A DNA stretch of 64,000 nucleotides from Ramlibacter alkalitolerans (lineage in GTDB: Bacteria > Pseudomonadota > Gammaproteobacteria > Burkholderiales > Burkholderiaceae_C). The stretch lies in the NCBI RefSeq assembly GCF_016722765.1, contig NZ_JAEQND010000017.1, positions 1 through 64,000 on the forward strand, given 5' to 3'. Positions 10,875-18,331 of this stretch are shown piece after piece (position 1 is the stretch's first letter; each line of letters starts with the position of its first letter). The notes under the pieces were generated by a model. It was not told the DNA's origin. It searched no databases and was given only the letters and a program-made list of their open reading frames with translations. Position numbers and translations under genes: made by a program.

Positions 10875-12862
10875 ATCCAGAAGTCCTCGACCTCGGCGCG
10901 CAGCCGCGCCTGCTGTTCCTCGCCTGCGATGCCGATGCGGTTCGCGCGCAACTCGCCGGCCGCCGGCTCACGCGCGCCGAAGCGGGCACGCTGCGCGACG
11001 ACATCTCCACCGACGAGATCAGCCCGGTGCGCATCCTGTCGCACTACGACGCCAGGCTGGCGCGCTTTCCCTACACCGGCTTCACCAGCGCGGACGGCCA
11101 GCAGCCCATCGCGGCGGGCGCCGTGCAGGCGGGCGACTTCCAGGTGACGGTGGCGGGCCGGCGCTACGGCAAGGGGTCCTCGCGCGAGCACAGCCCGGCG
11201 GCGGAGAAGCTGGCCGGCATCCGCCTCGTGATCGCGCAGAGCTTCGAGCGCATCTACCGCCAGAACGCCGACAACATCGGCCTGTTCACGTCCACCGACT
11301 TCGGCCTGGTGGAGCGCCTGCAGCGCGGCGAGGCGATCACCATCGACGAACTGGTGGCCGGACGCGATGCGCTGGCGGCGGCGATCCTGCGCAGCGGCGG
11401 CTTGCTGCGCTTCGGCCAGCAGCACCTGCGCGCCGCCAGGCCGGTGGCCGCGCCGCCGGCCACGCGACCGCTCACCCTGTTCGAGAAGATCGTGCAGCGC
11501 CACATGCTGCACACGCCGGTGACGCCGGACGCACCCGCACCGGGCGAAGGTTGCTTCGTGCGGGCGGACTGGCGCTTCATCCACGAGTACTACACCGGCA
11601 TGGCGGCGCACATGCTGCACGAGACCCTGGGCACGCCGCTCGCGCTGCACGGCCAGGCGTCCATCCTGGTGTTCGAGGACCACACCTCGTACGTGGAGGA
11701 AAGCCCCGCCCATGCCGGCTCGCCGCTGCTGCCCAACATGCATGCCATGCGGCAGGCGCAGCGCGATTTCGCTTCCGCCTACGGCCTGCGCAGCCACCGC
11801 ACGCTGACGGAGGACGAGGCGCGCGCCGACGACGGCAGCAACGTCGCCGGCATCTCGCACGCGATGATGGCGGAGCACTATGCATTGCCCGGCCAGCTGG
11901 TGGCCGGCACCGATTCGCACACGCCGCACAGCGGCGCGCTCGGCTGCGTGGCCTTCGGCGTCGGCACGACGGACATGGCCAATGCCTTCGTGACCGGCGC
12001 GGTGCGGCTGACGATGCCGCAGGTGCTGCGCATCGAGCTGCAAGGCGCGCTGCCGCCGGGTGTGGCGGCCAAGGACGTGGCGCTGCACCTGCTGCAGCTG
12101 CCGGCGATCCGCGCCGGCGCGGGCGTGGGCAAGGTGTTCGAGTTCGGCGGCTCCGCGCTCGCGGCCTTGGCCACCGACGAACGCGCGACGCTCACCAACA
12201 TGACGGCGGAACTCGGCGGACTGACCGGCATCGTCGAACCCGATGCCGAAACGCTGCGATTCCTGAAGGAGCGCCGCGGTGTCGACTTCACGCTCGAAGC
12301 GTGGATGCGCAGCGATCCCGGCGCGACGTACAGCGACACGCTCCGCGTCGACTGCAGCGCGCTGTCGCCGATGGTCGCGCGGCCCGGCGACCCCGGCAAC
12401 GGGCTCCCGCTGGACCAGTTGCGCGAGCGGGTGCCGGTCGACATCGCCTATGGCGGCTCCTGCACCGCCGGCAAGCGGGAGGATTTCGACCAGTACCACG
12501 CGGTGCTGGCCTGGGGCCTGGCGCGGGGGCTCACCGTGCCGCCGCAGGTGCAGCTGTTCCTGCAGTACGGCACGACGGCGGTGCGCGACTACTGCGTCGC
12601 GCGTGGCTATGACCGCGTCTTCGCGGCGGCGGGCGCGCGGATGCTGCAGCCTTCGTGCGGGGCGTGCGCGAATTGCGGGCCGGGATCCTCGACCGAGGCC
12701 GGGCAGGTGACGGTGAGCGCCATCAACCGCAATTTCCCGGGGCGGTCGGGCCCGGGGCAGGTGTGGCTGGCGAGCCCGGCGACGGTGATGGCGAGCGCGC
12801 TGGCGGGGGAGTTGGTGTCGTGGGCGGCGTTGCAGCGGCGGCTTGCAGCGGCGGATTCGTAG
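10871..12862 (+). CDS. Single-chain aconitase/isopropylmalate-isomerase-type hydratase, small domain first
   Basis: 663 residues of the aconitase superfamily, which hydrate or isomerise di- and tricarboxylates with a [4Fe-4S] cluster. The N-terminal 170 residues resemble the LeuD swivel domain (DDISTDEISPVRIL, GRRYGKGSSREHSPAAEK). Residues from about 190 resemble LeuC, with cluster ligands Cys531 (GGSCTAGK), Cys596 and Cys599 (PSCGACANC). Classical aconitases and fused fungal isomerases carry the large part first, so this order is reversed. It starts at ATG 10871 inside the LysR stop. Its operon partners suggest a hydratase for a branched dicarboxylate (citraconate/citramalate type), not leucine synthesis. 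The stop codon TAG is supplied by a palindromic repeat. Confidence 0.8.
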   Translation: MNPEVLDLGAQPRLLFLACDADAVRAQLAGRRLTRAEAGTLRDDISTDEISPVRILSHYDARLARFPYTGFTSADGQQPIAAGAVQAGDFQVTVAGRRYGKGSSREHSPAAEKLAGIRLVIAQSFERIYRQNADNIGLFTSTDFGLVERLQRGEAITIDELVAGRDALAAAILRSGGLLRFGQQHLRAARPVAAPPATRPLTLFEKIVQRHMLHTPVTPDAPAPGEGCFVRADWRFIHEYYTGMAAHMLHETLGTPLALHGQASILVFEDHTSYVEESPAHAGSPLLPNMHAMRQAQRDFASAYGLRSHRTLTEDEARADDGSNVAGISHAMMAEHYALPGQLVAGTDSHTPHSGALGCVAFGVGTTDMANAFVTGAVRLTMPQVLRIELQGALPPGVAAKDVALHLLQLPAIRAGAGVGKVFEFGGSALAALATDERATLTNMTAELGGLTGIVEPDAETLRFLKERRGVDFTLEAWMRSDPGATYSDTLRVDCSALSPMVARPGDPGNGLPLDQLRERVPVDIAYGGSCTAGKREDFDQYHAVLAWGLARGLTVPPQVQLFLQYGTTAVRDYCVARGYDRVFAAAGARMLQPSCGACANCGPGSSTEAGQVTVSAINRNFPGRSGPGQVWLASPATVMASALAGELVSWAALQRRLAAADS

Positions 12863-12948
12863 GCTGGCGGTGACGCGCGTCAGCGCCGGAACCCCAGCGT
12901 TGCGCGAAGCGCTGGGGTTCGCGCTTCGCGGCTCACCGCCAGCCTACG
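12858..12948. repeat. GTAGGC palindromic element, copy 2, between convergent genes
   Basis: Outer arms CGTAGGCTGGCGGTGA / TCACCGCCAGCCTACG and inner arms AACCCCAGCG / CGCTGGGGTT. The hydratase (plus strand) and the HAD gene (minus strand) both end inside it: the TAG of each outer GTAGGC arm is their stop codon. It is placed as a bidirectional terminator. Confidence 0.85.
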
Positions 12949-13579
12949 CAGGCCGCTCCAGCAACCCGCGCTCCTCCAGCCCCCGCCGCACATCTTCCGG
13001 CCCACCCACCTGCACCGCCTGCATGCCGATCGCGCGGGCCGCTTCGATGTTCGGCAGCAGGTCGTCGAACAGCAGCGCCTCGGGCGCCGCCACGCCGATC
13101 GCGTCGAGCACGTGGCGGAACGCCGCTGCGTCCGGCTTGCGCTGGCCGATCTCGTGCGAGACGAACACGCGCGCGAAGCGCGGCAGCAGGGTCGGGAAGG
13201 CGCGCTCGATCTCGGCCACGTGCACGGGGTTCGTATTGCTGATGGCGTAGCAGGGCACGTCGGCGCGGATCGCCTCGAGCAGGCGCACCGTCTCCTCGAT
13301 CTCCGCCACCAGCATGGCATTGAAGCCGGCGCGCACGATGTCGGCGTCGCAGTCCAGCGCCAGCACGTCGCGCAGGTGCGAAAGAAAACCGTCGGCTGAC
13401 AGCGCGCCGGTCTCGTGGCGCAGGTAGGGGTCGTCCTGGCGGAAGGCGGCGCGCAGCTCCTCGGGCGACAGGCGCGAGTGCGGCTGCCACACGGTGAGCG
13501 GCCGGGCGAAGTCGACGTCCAGCACCACGCCGCCGAGGTCGAAGAGCACGGCGCGGACGGGCGATTGCGGATCTTTCAT
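12944..13579 (-). CDS. HAD-superfamily hydrolase (subfamily IA)
   Basis: 211 residues with all four haloacid-dehalogenase motifs: DLGGVVLDVD (nucleophile Asp and acid/base Asp), SNTN (motif II), KPD (motif III lysine) and FDDLLPN (motif IV). A helical cap follows motif I. Such enzymes are cytoplasmic phosphatases or dehalogenases of small molecules; the substrate cannot be read from sequence. The ATG at 13579 gives normal length. It is divergent from the antiporter at 13636 and convergent with the hydratase, sharing the palindromic element that supplies its stop codon. Confidence 0.85.
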   Translation of the reverse strand: MKDPQSPVRAVLFDLGGVVLDVDFARPLTVWQPHSRLSPEELRAAFRQDDPYLRHETGALSADGFLSHLRDVLALDCDADIVRAGFNAMLVAEIEETVRLLEAIRADVPCYAISNTNPVHVAEIERAFPTLLPRFARVFVSHEIGQRKPDAAAFRHVLDAIGVAAPEALLFDDLLPNIEAARAIGMQAVQVGGPEDVRRGLEERGLLERPA

Positions 13580-13635
13580 GGCCTGCGATTGTCCCCGGCC
13601 GTGACCGCTTTGGGCTAAGGTAGCGCGCGCCAGCC

Positions 13636-14919
13636 ATGTCCTTCCTCGACCTGCTCGGAGCGCTGCTCACGGCCGTGGCCGTGCTCGGCTACGTGAACTA
13701 CCGTGTCGTGCGCCTGCCCGACACCATCGGCATCACGGCCATGGGCCTGCTCGTGTCCCTGCTGCTGGTGCTGGCCGGCAACGCGATTCCCGGGGCCACT
13801 GCCTGGGCGCGCGAGCTCGCCGGCCGCTTCGACTTTCCCGAACTGGTGCTGCACGGATTGCTCAGCGTGCTGCTCTTCGCCGGCAGCCTGCACCTGAACA
13901 TCGCGGAGCTGGCGCGCATGAAGCTGCCGGTGCTGGTGCTGTCCACGGTGGGCGTCGTGCTGTCCATGCTGCTGGTGGGCTACGGCGCGTGGTGGGTGCT
14001 GCGCGCGATCGGCCTGGACGTGCCGCTGAAATACTGCCTTCTGTTCGGTGCGCTGATTTCGCCGACCGACCCGATCGCGGTGCTGGGCGTGCTGAAGACG
14101 GTGGGCGTGCCACGGACGCTTGAGGTCGAGATCGCCGGCGAGAGCCTGTTCAACGACGGCACGGGCGTGGTCGCCTTCCTGGTGATGCTGGGGATCGCGA
14201 CCGGCAGCCAGGAGCCCACCGCCGCTTCGATCGCACTGCTGCTGGTGGAGGAGATCGCGGGCGCGGTGCTGCTGGGGCTGGTGCTGGGCTACGGCGCGTT
14301 CCTGATGCTGCGCGGCGTCGACAGCTATGCGGTGGAGATCATCATCACGCTGGCGCTGGCCACCGCGGGCTACAGCCTGGCCGAGCACCTGCACGTGTCG
14401 GCGCCGATCACCGTGGTGGTGGTCGGACTCGTGATCGGCAACCACGGCGCGAAGCACGCGATGAGCGAGACGACGCGCCAGCACCTGTTCTCGTTCTGGG
14501 ACCTGATCGACGAGGTGCTGAACCTGGTCCTGTTCGGGATGGTGGGGCTGCAGTTGCTGGCGTTCGCCGGCCAGCAGGTGTCGTATCTCGCCGCCATCCT
14601 GCTGGTGCCGGTGGTGCTGGCCGCCCGCTTCCTGAGCGTGGGTCTGCCGGCGGTGGTGCTCGGTCGGTGGCTGCGGAACCGGTCGCCGCACGGCGTGAAG
14701 GTGCTGACGTGGGCCGGCCTGCGCGGCGGCATCTCGGTCGCCATGGCGCTGTCGCTGCCGGCCTTCGAGGGCCGCGACACGCTGGTGCTGGGGACCTATG
14801 CCGTGGTGCTTTTCAGCCTGCTGGTGCAGGCGCCGACGCTGGGGTGGTACCTGCGGCGGCTGGGCGTGCGCGCGCCGGCCCCGGCGGCAGCGGCGGCGTC
14901 GGTGCAAACCCGTGCCTGA
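13636..14919 (+). CDS. Sodium/proton antiporter, CPA1 (NhaP-like)
   Basis: A 427-residue polytopic inner-membrane protein with 11-13 hydrophobic segments. SPTDPIAVLGVLK and GESLFNDGTGVVAF are the ion-binding signature helices of CPA1 exchangers; the Asn-Asp pair in the second marks electroneutral Na+(K+)/H+ exchange. It lacks a long cytoplasmic C-terminal domain, ending 40 residues after the last helix in an Ala/Pro-rich tail. The role is sodium export and pH control. It stands alone, divergent from the HAD gene, with only a weak ribosome site before the ATG. Confidence 0.88.
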   Translation: MSFLDLLGALLTAVAVLGYVNYRVVRLPDTIGITAMGLLVSLLLVLAGNAIPGATAWARELAGRFDFPELVLHGLLSVLLFAGSLHLNIAELARMKLPVLVLSTVGVVLSMLLVGYGAWWVLRAIGLDVPLKYCLLFGALISPTDPIAVLGVLKTVGVPRTLEVEIAGESLFNDGTGVVAFLVMLGIATGSQEPTAASIALLLVEEIAGAVLLGLVLGYGAFLMLRGVDSYAVEIIITLALATAGYSLAEHLHVSAPITVVVVGLVIGNHGAKHAMSETTRQHLFSFWDLIDEVLNLVLFGMVGLQLLAFAGQQVSYLAAILLVPVVLAARFLSVGLPAVVLGRWLRNRSPHGVKVLTWAGLRGGISVAMALSLPAFEGRDTLVLGTYAVVLFSLLVQAPTLGWYLRRLGVRAPAPAAAAASVQTRA

Positions 14920-14992
14920 GGCTCTTGCGGTTGGCGCGGGCTGTCGCCACACTGGCGCTCCACCCACCCACATCACCTCGAAGGAGAGCGTC

Positions 14993-15256
14993 ATGGAAGT
15001 CTTCATGGTCGAGCGGTCGCTCAAGGGCATCCCGATGGACCAGCTGGCCGCAGCGCAGCAGCGCGCCATCGCCACCGCGCAGGAGATGACGGCCGCCGGC
15101 ACGCCGATCCGCTACATCCGCTCCACCTTCGTGCCGGAGAGCGGGCAGTGCCTGTGCCTGTTCGAGAGCGAGGGTTGCGAGGCGGTGAAGGCGCTGAACG
15201 AGAAGGCCGAGATCCCGTTCAACCATGTGAGCGTGGCGCTGGATCTGACGCCGTGA
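14993..15256 (+). CDS. DUF4242 small protein
   Basis: 87 residues starting after a good AAGGAGAG site. The sequence (EVFMVERSLKGIPMDQL at the start, RYIRSTFVPESGQCLCLFES in the middle) matches the DUF4242 family, small ferredoxin-like alpha/beta proteins some of which are annotated as nickel-binding; the Cys-x-Cys in the central strand could bind a metal. It follows the antiporter by 73 bases and precedes an array of palindromic repeats. The biochemical role is unknown. Confidence 0.75.
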   Translation: MEVFMVERSLKGIPMDQLAAAQQRAIATAQEMTAAGTPIRYIRSTFVPESGQCLCLFESEGCEAVKALNEKAEIPFNHVSVALDLTP

Positions 15257-15289
15257 GATTGGCGGTGGCGTCGCGGCACGCGTGCATCG

Positions 15290-15515
15290 GAAGCCCTGGA
15301 TTCCCGCCTTCGCGGGAATGACGGACAAACCGCCTGCGCGGGAATGACGGGCGGATGCGAGCGCGATAGCGTCATCCCCGCGCAGGCGGGGACCCAGAGG
15401 GGGCCGCGTAGCGGCACTCGTGCATCGGGAGCCCTGGACTCCCGCCTTCGCGGGAATGACGGACAAACCGCCTTCGCGGGAATAACGGTTGTGTCCGCCT
15501 TCGCGGGAATGACGG
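15290..15515. repeat. Array of dRS3-like palindromic repeats
   Basis: At least five plus-orientation cores CGCCTTCGCGGGAATGACGG or close variants (near 15301, 15331, 15439, 15468 and 15494) and one inverted core (GTCATCCCCGCGCAGGCGGG at 15371) fill the 259 bases between DUF4242 and the Bug gene. Nothing else is visible there. Spacing is irregular and there are no CRISPR-like unique spacers. Confidence 0.85.
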
Positions 15516-16484
15516 TCAGTCCGCCTTCGCCCCCGAGTCCTTGGCCAGCTTGGCCCAGAAGCGGTTTTCTTCCTTGATGAAGGCGGCGAAATCCGCCACC
15601 GAGCTCGAGGCGGAGACGTCCGTGCCTTCGCGCGCCAGCGCGGCCTTCACTTCCGGCTTCTGCAGCGCGACCTGCGTGGCGTCGAACAGCTTCTTCACGA
15701 TCTCCGGCGGCGTGCCGGCCGGCACGAAGAAGCCGTACCAGAAATCGATCTTGTAGGCCGGCAGGCCCGCTTCCTTCATGCCGGGAAGATCCGGGATCAG
15801 CGCAAAGCGTTCGGTCGTCGTCACGCCCAGGCCCACCAGCCGGCCGCCCTTGATCTGCGGCAGCACCGAAGGCGGCGTGGCGAAGGTGACCTGCGTATCC
15901 CCCGCGATCACCGACTGCACCGAGGGCGCGCCGCCCTTGAACGGGATCGGCGTGAGGTTGACGCCCGTGAGCTGGTTGAACAGCACGCCGCCCAGGTGCG
16001 GTGCCGAACCCATGCCCGCATGCGCGAAGTTCACCTTGCCCGGGTTCTTCCTGGCGTACTCGATCAGCTCCGGAATCGACTTCACCCCGAGCTGCGGATT
16101 GGCCGCCACCACCAGCGGCGAAGCCGTGAGCTTCGCCACCGGCACCAGGTTCTGTACAGAAGCCGCCCACTTCGGATCGATGGCGGGATTGACCGAGATC
16201 GCGCTCGGGCTGGCGATCAGCAGCGTGTAACCGTCCGGCGGCGCCTTGGCGACGAAATCCGCCGCGATGCTGGAGCCCGCCCCCGGCTTGTTGTCGATGA
16301 CGATCGGCTGGCCGAGCGCGCGCGACAGCGCGTCGCCGACCGCACGCCCCACGTAGTCGGCCGCGCCGCCGGGCGTGAAGCCGACGACGAGTTTCACGGG
16401 CCGCTCCGGCCACGGTGTGGTCTGCGCGGCGACGCTGCCGCAGAAGGCGAAGGCCAGCGCGCAGCCGGCCAGGAATCTGCTCAT
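15516..16484 (-). CDS. Bug-type (TctC) periplasmic solute receptor
   Basis: 322 residues with a cleavable signal (MSRFLAGCALAFAFCGSVAAQ), then the Bug pattern WPERPVKLVVGFTPGGAADYV and DNKPGAGSSIAADFVAKAPPDGYT. The ATG at 16484 is preceded by AGGAGG and shares its A with the TGA of the oxidoreductase upstream (TGATG), so the two are translationally coupled. It is the last gene of an operon with a crotonase-fold protein and a quinone-oxidoreductase-like enzyme, suggesting import of an acid processed as a CoA ester. The C-terminus ends in the repeat array. Ligand unknown. Confidence 0.88.
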   Translation of the reverse strand: MSRFLAGCALAFAFCGSVAAQTTPWPERPVKLVVGFTPGGAADYVGRAVGDALSRALGQPIVIDNKPGAGSSIAADFVAKAPPDGYTLLIASPSAISVNPAIDPKWAASVQNLVPVAKLTASPLVVAANPQLGVKSIPELIEYARKNPGKVNFAHAGMGSAPHLGGVLFNQLTGVNLTPIPFKGGAPSVQSVIAGDTQVTFATPPSVLPQIKGGRLVGLGVTTTERFALIPDLPGMKEAGLPAYKIDFWYGFFVPAGTPPEIVKKLFDATQVALQKPEVKAALAREGTDVSASSSVADFAAFIKEENRFWAKLAKDSGAKAD

Positions 16485-17458
16485 CACGTTCCTCCTGTGA
16501 TCACGATCTTGCCGACATGCGCATTCGCCTCCATCAAGGCCCGGGCCTCCGGCAGCTGCTCGAACGGGAACACGCGATCCACCAGCGGCTGCAGCCGGCC
16601 TTGCGCCACCAGCGGCAGCATCTCTTCGGCAAAGCGCCGCACGCCTTCGGTCTTCTGCGCCGGGCTGGTCAATTTCTGCGATACGCCGAACAGGACCATG
16701 CGCTTGGCGTGCAGCGCCTGCAGGTCGATCTCCGCCTTCAGCACGCCGTCGACGTAGCCGACGGTCGCCAGCCGGCCTTCGAAGGCGAGGCAGCGCACGC
16801 ACTCGGCGAACACCGTGCCGCCGACGTTGTTGACGACCAGGTTCACGCCCGCGCCGCCGGTCGCATCCATCACCTGGGCGTGGAAGTCGGCGCCGCGCGT
16901 GCAGATCGCCACGTCGAGGCCCAGGGCCTGCAGCCGCGCGAGCTTGTCCTGCGACCGCGAGGTGCCGATCACCTTCGCGCCCAGCGCCTTGGCGAGCTGC
17001 AGCGAGGCCACGCCCACGCCCGACGAGATGCCGGTGACCAGCAGCCAGCCGCCGGCCTTCAGGCCGCCCTGCAGCACCAGCATGTCGTGCGCCGTCATGG
17101 AGGTGGTGGGGAAGGCGCCGGCCTGTTCCCACGACAGCCCCTGCGGCACGGGCATCGCATCGGACGCGTTGGCCAGCACGTACTCGGCCATCGCGCCGGG
17201 GAAGCGCCCCATCACGCGGTCGCCCACGGTGAAGCGGGTGACATCGGCGCCGGCCTGCACGACCTCGCCGGCGGCCTCGATGCCGAGCGGCTTGGCGCTG
17301 CCTGCCTTGGTGAGGCCGCCGATGATGAACTCGCCGCGGTTCAGGCCCGCCGCGCGCACGCGCACCAGCAACTGGTGCGGGCCCGGTTCGGGCACCGGCG
17401 CCTCGCGCAGTTGCGTGTGCAAGCCGCCGTCATCGGCGCTCAGCCACCATGCGCGCAT
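16484..17458 (-). CDS. Zinc-free medium-chain oxidoreductase (NADPH:quinone reductase/enoyl reductase-like)
   Basis: 324 residues of the quinone oxidoreductase branch of the medium-chain dehydrogenases. The N-terminal GroES fold (LLVRVRAAGLNRGEF) lacks the zinc cysteines of alcohol dehydrogenases, and the cofactor site is LLVTGISSGVGVASLQLAK with an Arg/Ser pair (GTSRSQDKL) typical of NADPH preference. Members reduce quinones or the double bond of enoyl-CoA and enones. It starts 1 base after the crotonase-fold gene and ends on the start of the Bug gene, in one operon, so an enoyl-thioester or unsaturated acid is a reasonable substrate. Confidence 0.82.
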   Translation of the reverse strand: MRAWWLSADDGGLHTQLREAPVPEPGPHQLLVRVRAAGLNRGEFIIGGLTKAGSAKPLGIEAAGEVVQAGADVTRFTVGDRVMGRFPGAMAEYVLANASDAMPVPQGLSWEQAGAFPTTSMTAHDMLVLQGGLKAGGWLLVTGISSGVGVASLQLAKALGAKVIGTSRSQDKLARLQALGLDVAICTRGADFHAQVMDATGGAGVNLVVNNVGGTVFAECVRCLAFEGRLATVGYVDGVLKAEIDLQALHAKRMVLFGVSQKLTSPAQKTEGVRRFAEEMLPLVAQGRLQPLVDRVFPFEQLPEARALMEANAHVGKIVITGGT

Positions 17459-17459
17459 C

Positions 17460-18272
17460 TCAATGCCCCCGGAACGCCGGCTTGCGCTTTTCCATGAAGG
17501 CGCGCCGTCCTTCGGCGTAGTCCTCGCTGTCGAAGCACTGGCGGATCAACTGCTGGCACAGGTCGCGGTCGAGGTCGGCGTCGGGCTTGAGGATCTCCTG
17601 CATGATCCGCTTGCCGGCATGCACCGTCAGCGGCGCGTTCTGCGCCATCGCATCGGTGTACTCCTTGAGCAGGGCGTCCAGGTTCGCGCCCGGGCAGACG
17701 CGGGTGATCAGTCCGACCGACTTCGCCTCGGCGGCATCGATGCGGCGGGCGGTGAAGAACAGGTCCTTGGCGACGCCGACGCCGACCAGGTCCACCAGGT
17801 TCTTCAATGCGGACAGGCGATAGCCCAGGCCCAGGCGCGCGGCGGGAATGGCGAAGCTGGAGTCGTCGCTCGCGATGCGCAGGTCGCAGCTGATCGCGAC
17901 GTTGACGCCACCGCCAATGCAGTAGCCGCGGATGCAGGCGAGCGTCGGCTTGGCGCACAGGTAGATCGCCATCAGCGCTTCTTCCGCCAGGGCCTCGTAC
18001 TGCTTGACCGCTTCGCGCGCGGCACGCATGTCCTCGAACTGCGAGATGTCCGCCCCGGAGACGAAGGACTTCTCGCCGGCGCCGGAGAACACCACCAGCC
18101 GGATGGCTTCGTCGCCTTCGGCCTGCCGCAGCAGCGACGGCACGGCCTGCCACATGTCGACCGAGAGGGCGTTGTGGCGAGTGGGATTGTTGAAGCGGAT
18201 GTGCAGGGTGGACCCGTCGGCCCAGGCCTGCACGCGTTCGGTAGGCGACTGGTACGCCCGTTGTCCTGTCAT
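17460..18272 (-). CDS. Crotonase-fold protein, annotated type enoyl-CoA hydratase/isomerase, lacking both hydratase glutamates
   Basis: 270 residues with the crotonase oxyanion-hole signatures SGADISQF and IRGYCIGGGVN. The positions equivalent to rat hydratase Glu144 and Glu164 are Asn124 (GGGVNVA) and Ala144 (IPAARLG), exactly 20 residues apart as in the family, so ordinary water addition across a double bond is unlikely. Other crotonases with such replacements act as decarboxylases, hydrolases or C-C lyases on acyl-CoA. It is the first gene of a three-gene operon with an oxidoreductase and a Bug receptor. The ATG at 18272 follows GGAG. Confidence 0.85.
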   Translation of the reverse strand: MTGQRAYQSPTERVQAWADGSTLHIRFNNPTRHNALSVDMWQAVPSLLRQAEGDEAIRLVVFSGAGEKSFVSGADISQFEDMRAAREAVKQYEALAEEALMAIYLCAKPTLACIRGYCIGGGVNVAISCDLRIASDDSSFAIPAARLGLGYRLSALKNLVDLVGVGVAKDLFFTARRIDAAEAKSVGLITRVCPGANLDALLKEYTDAMAQNAPLTVHAGKRIMQEILKPDADLDRDLCQQLIRQCFDSEDYAEGRRAFMEKRKPAFRGH

Positions 18273-18331
18273 GCGTGCTCCCGATCTGGAGCGCGCAGTA
18301 TCCCAAGGGGCGCGGGCGGGGCCTTCGGGTC

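Noticed and set aside
15290..15515. Repeat cluster considered as a CRISPR array
   Set aside because: Repeats are short palindromes in mixed orientation with irregular spacing, spacers are absent or repeated, and no cas gene is near.
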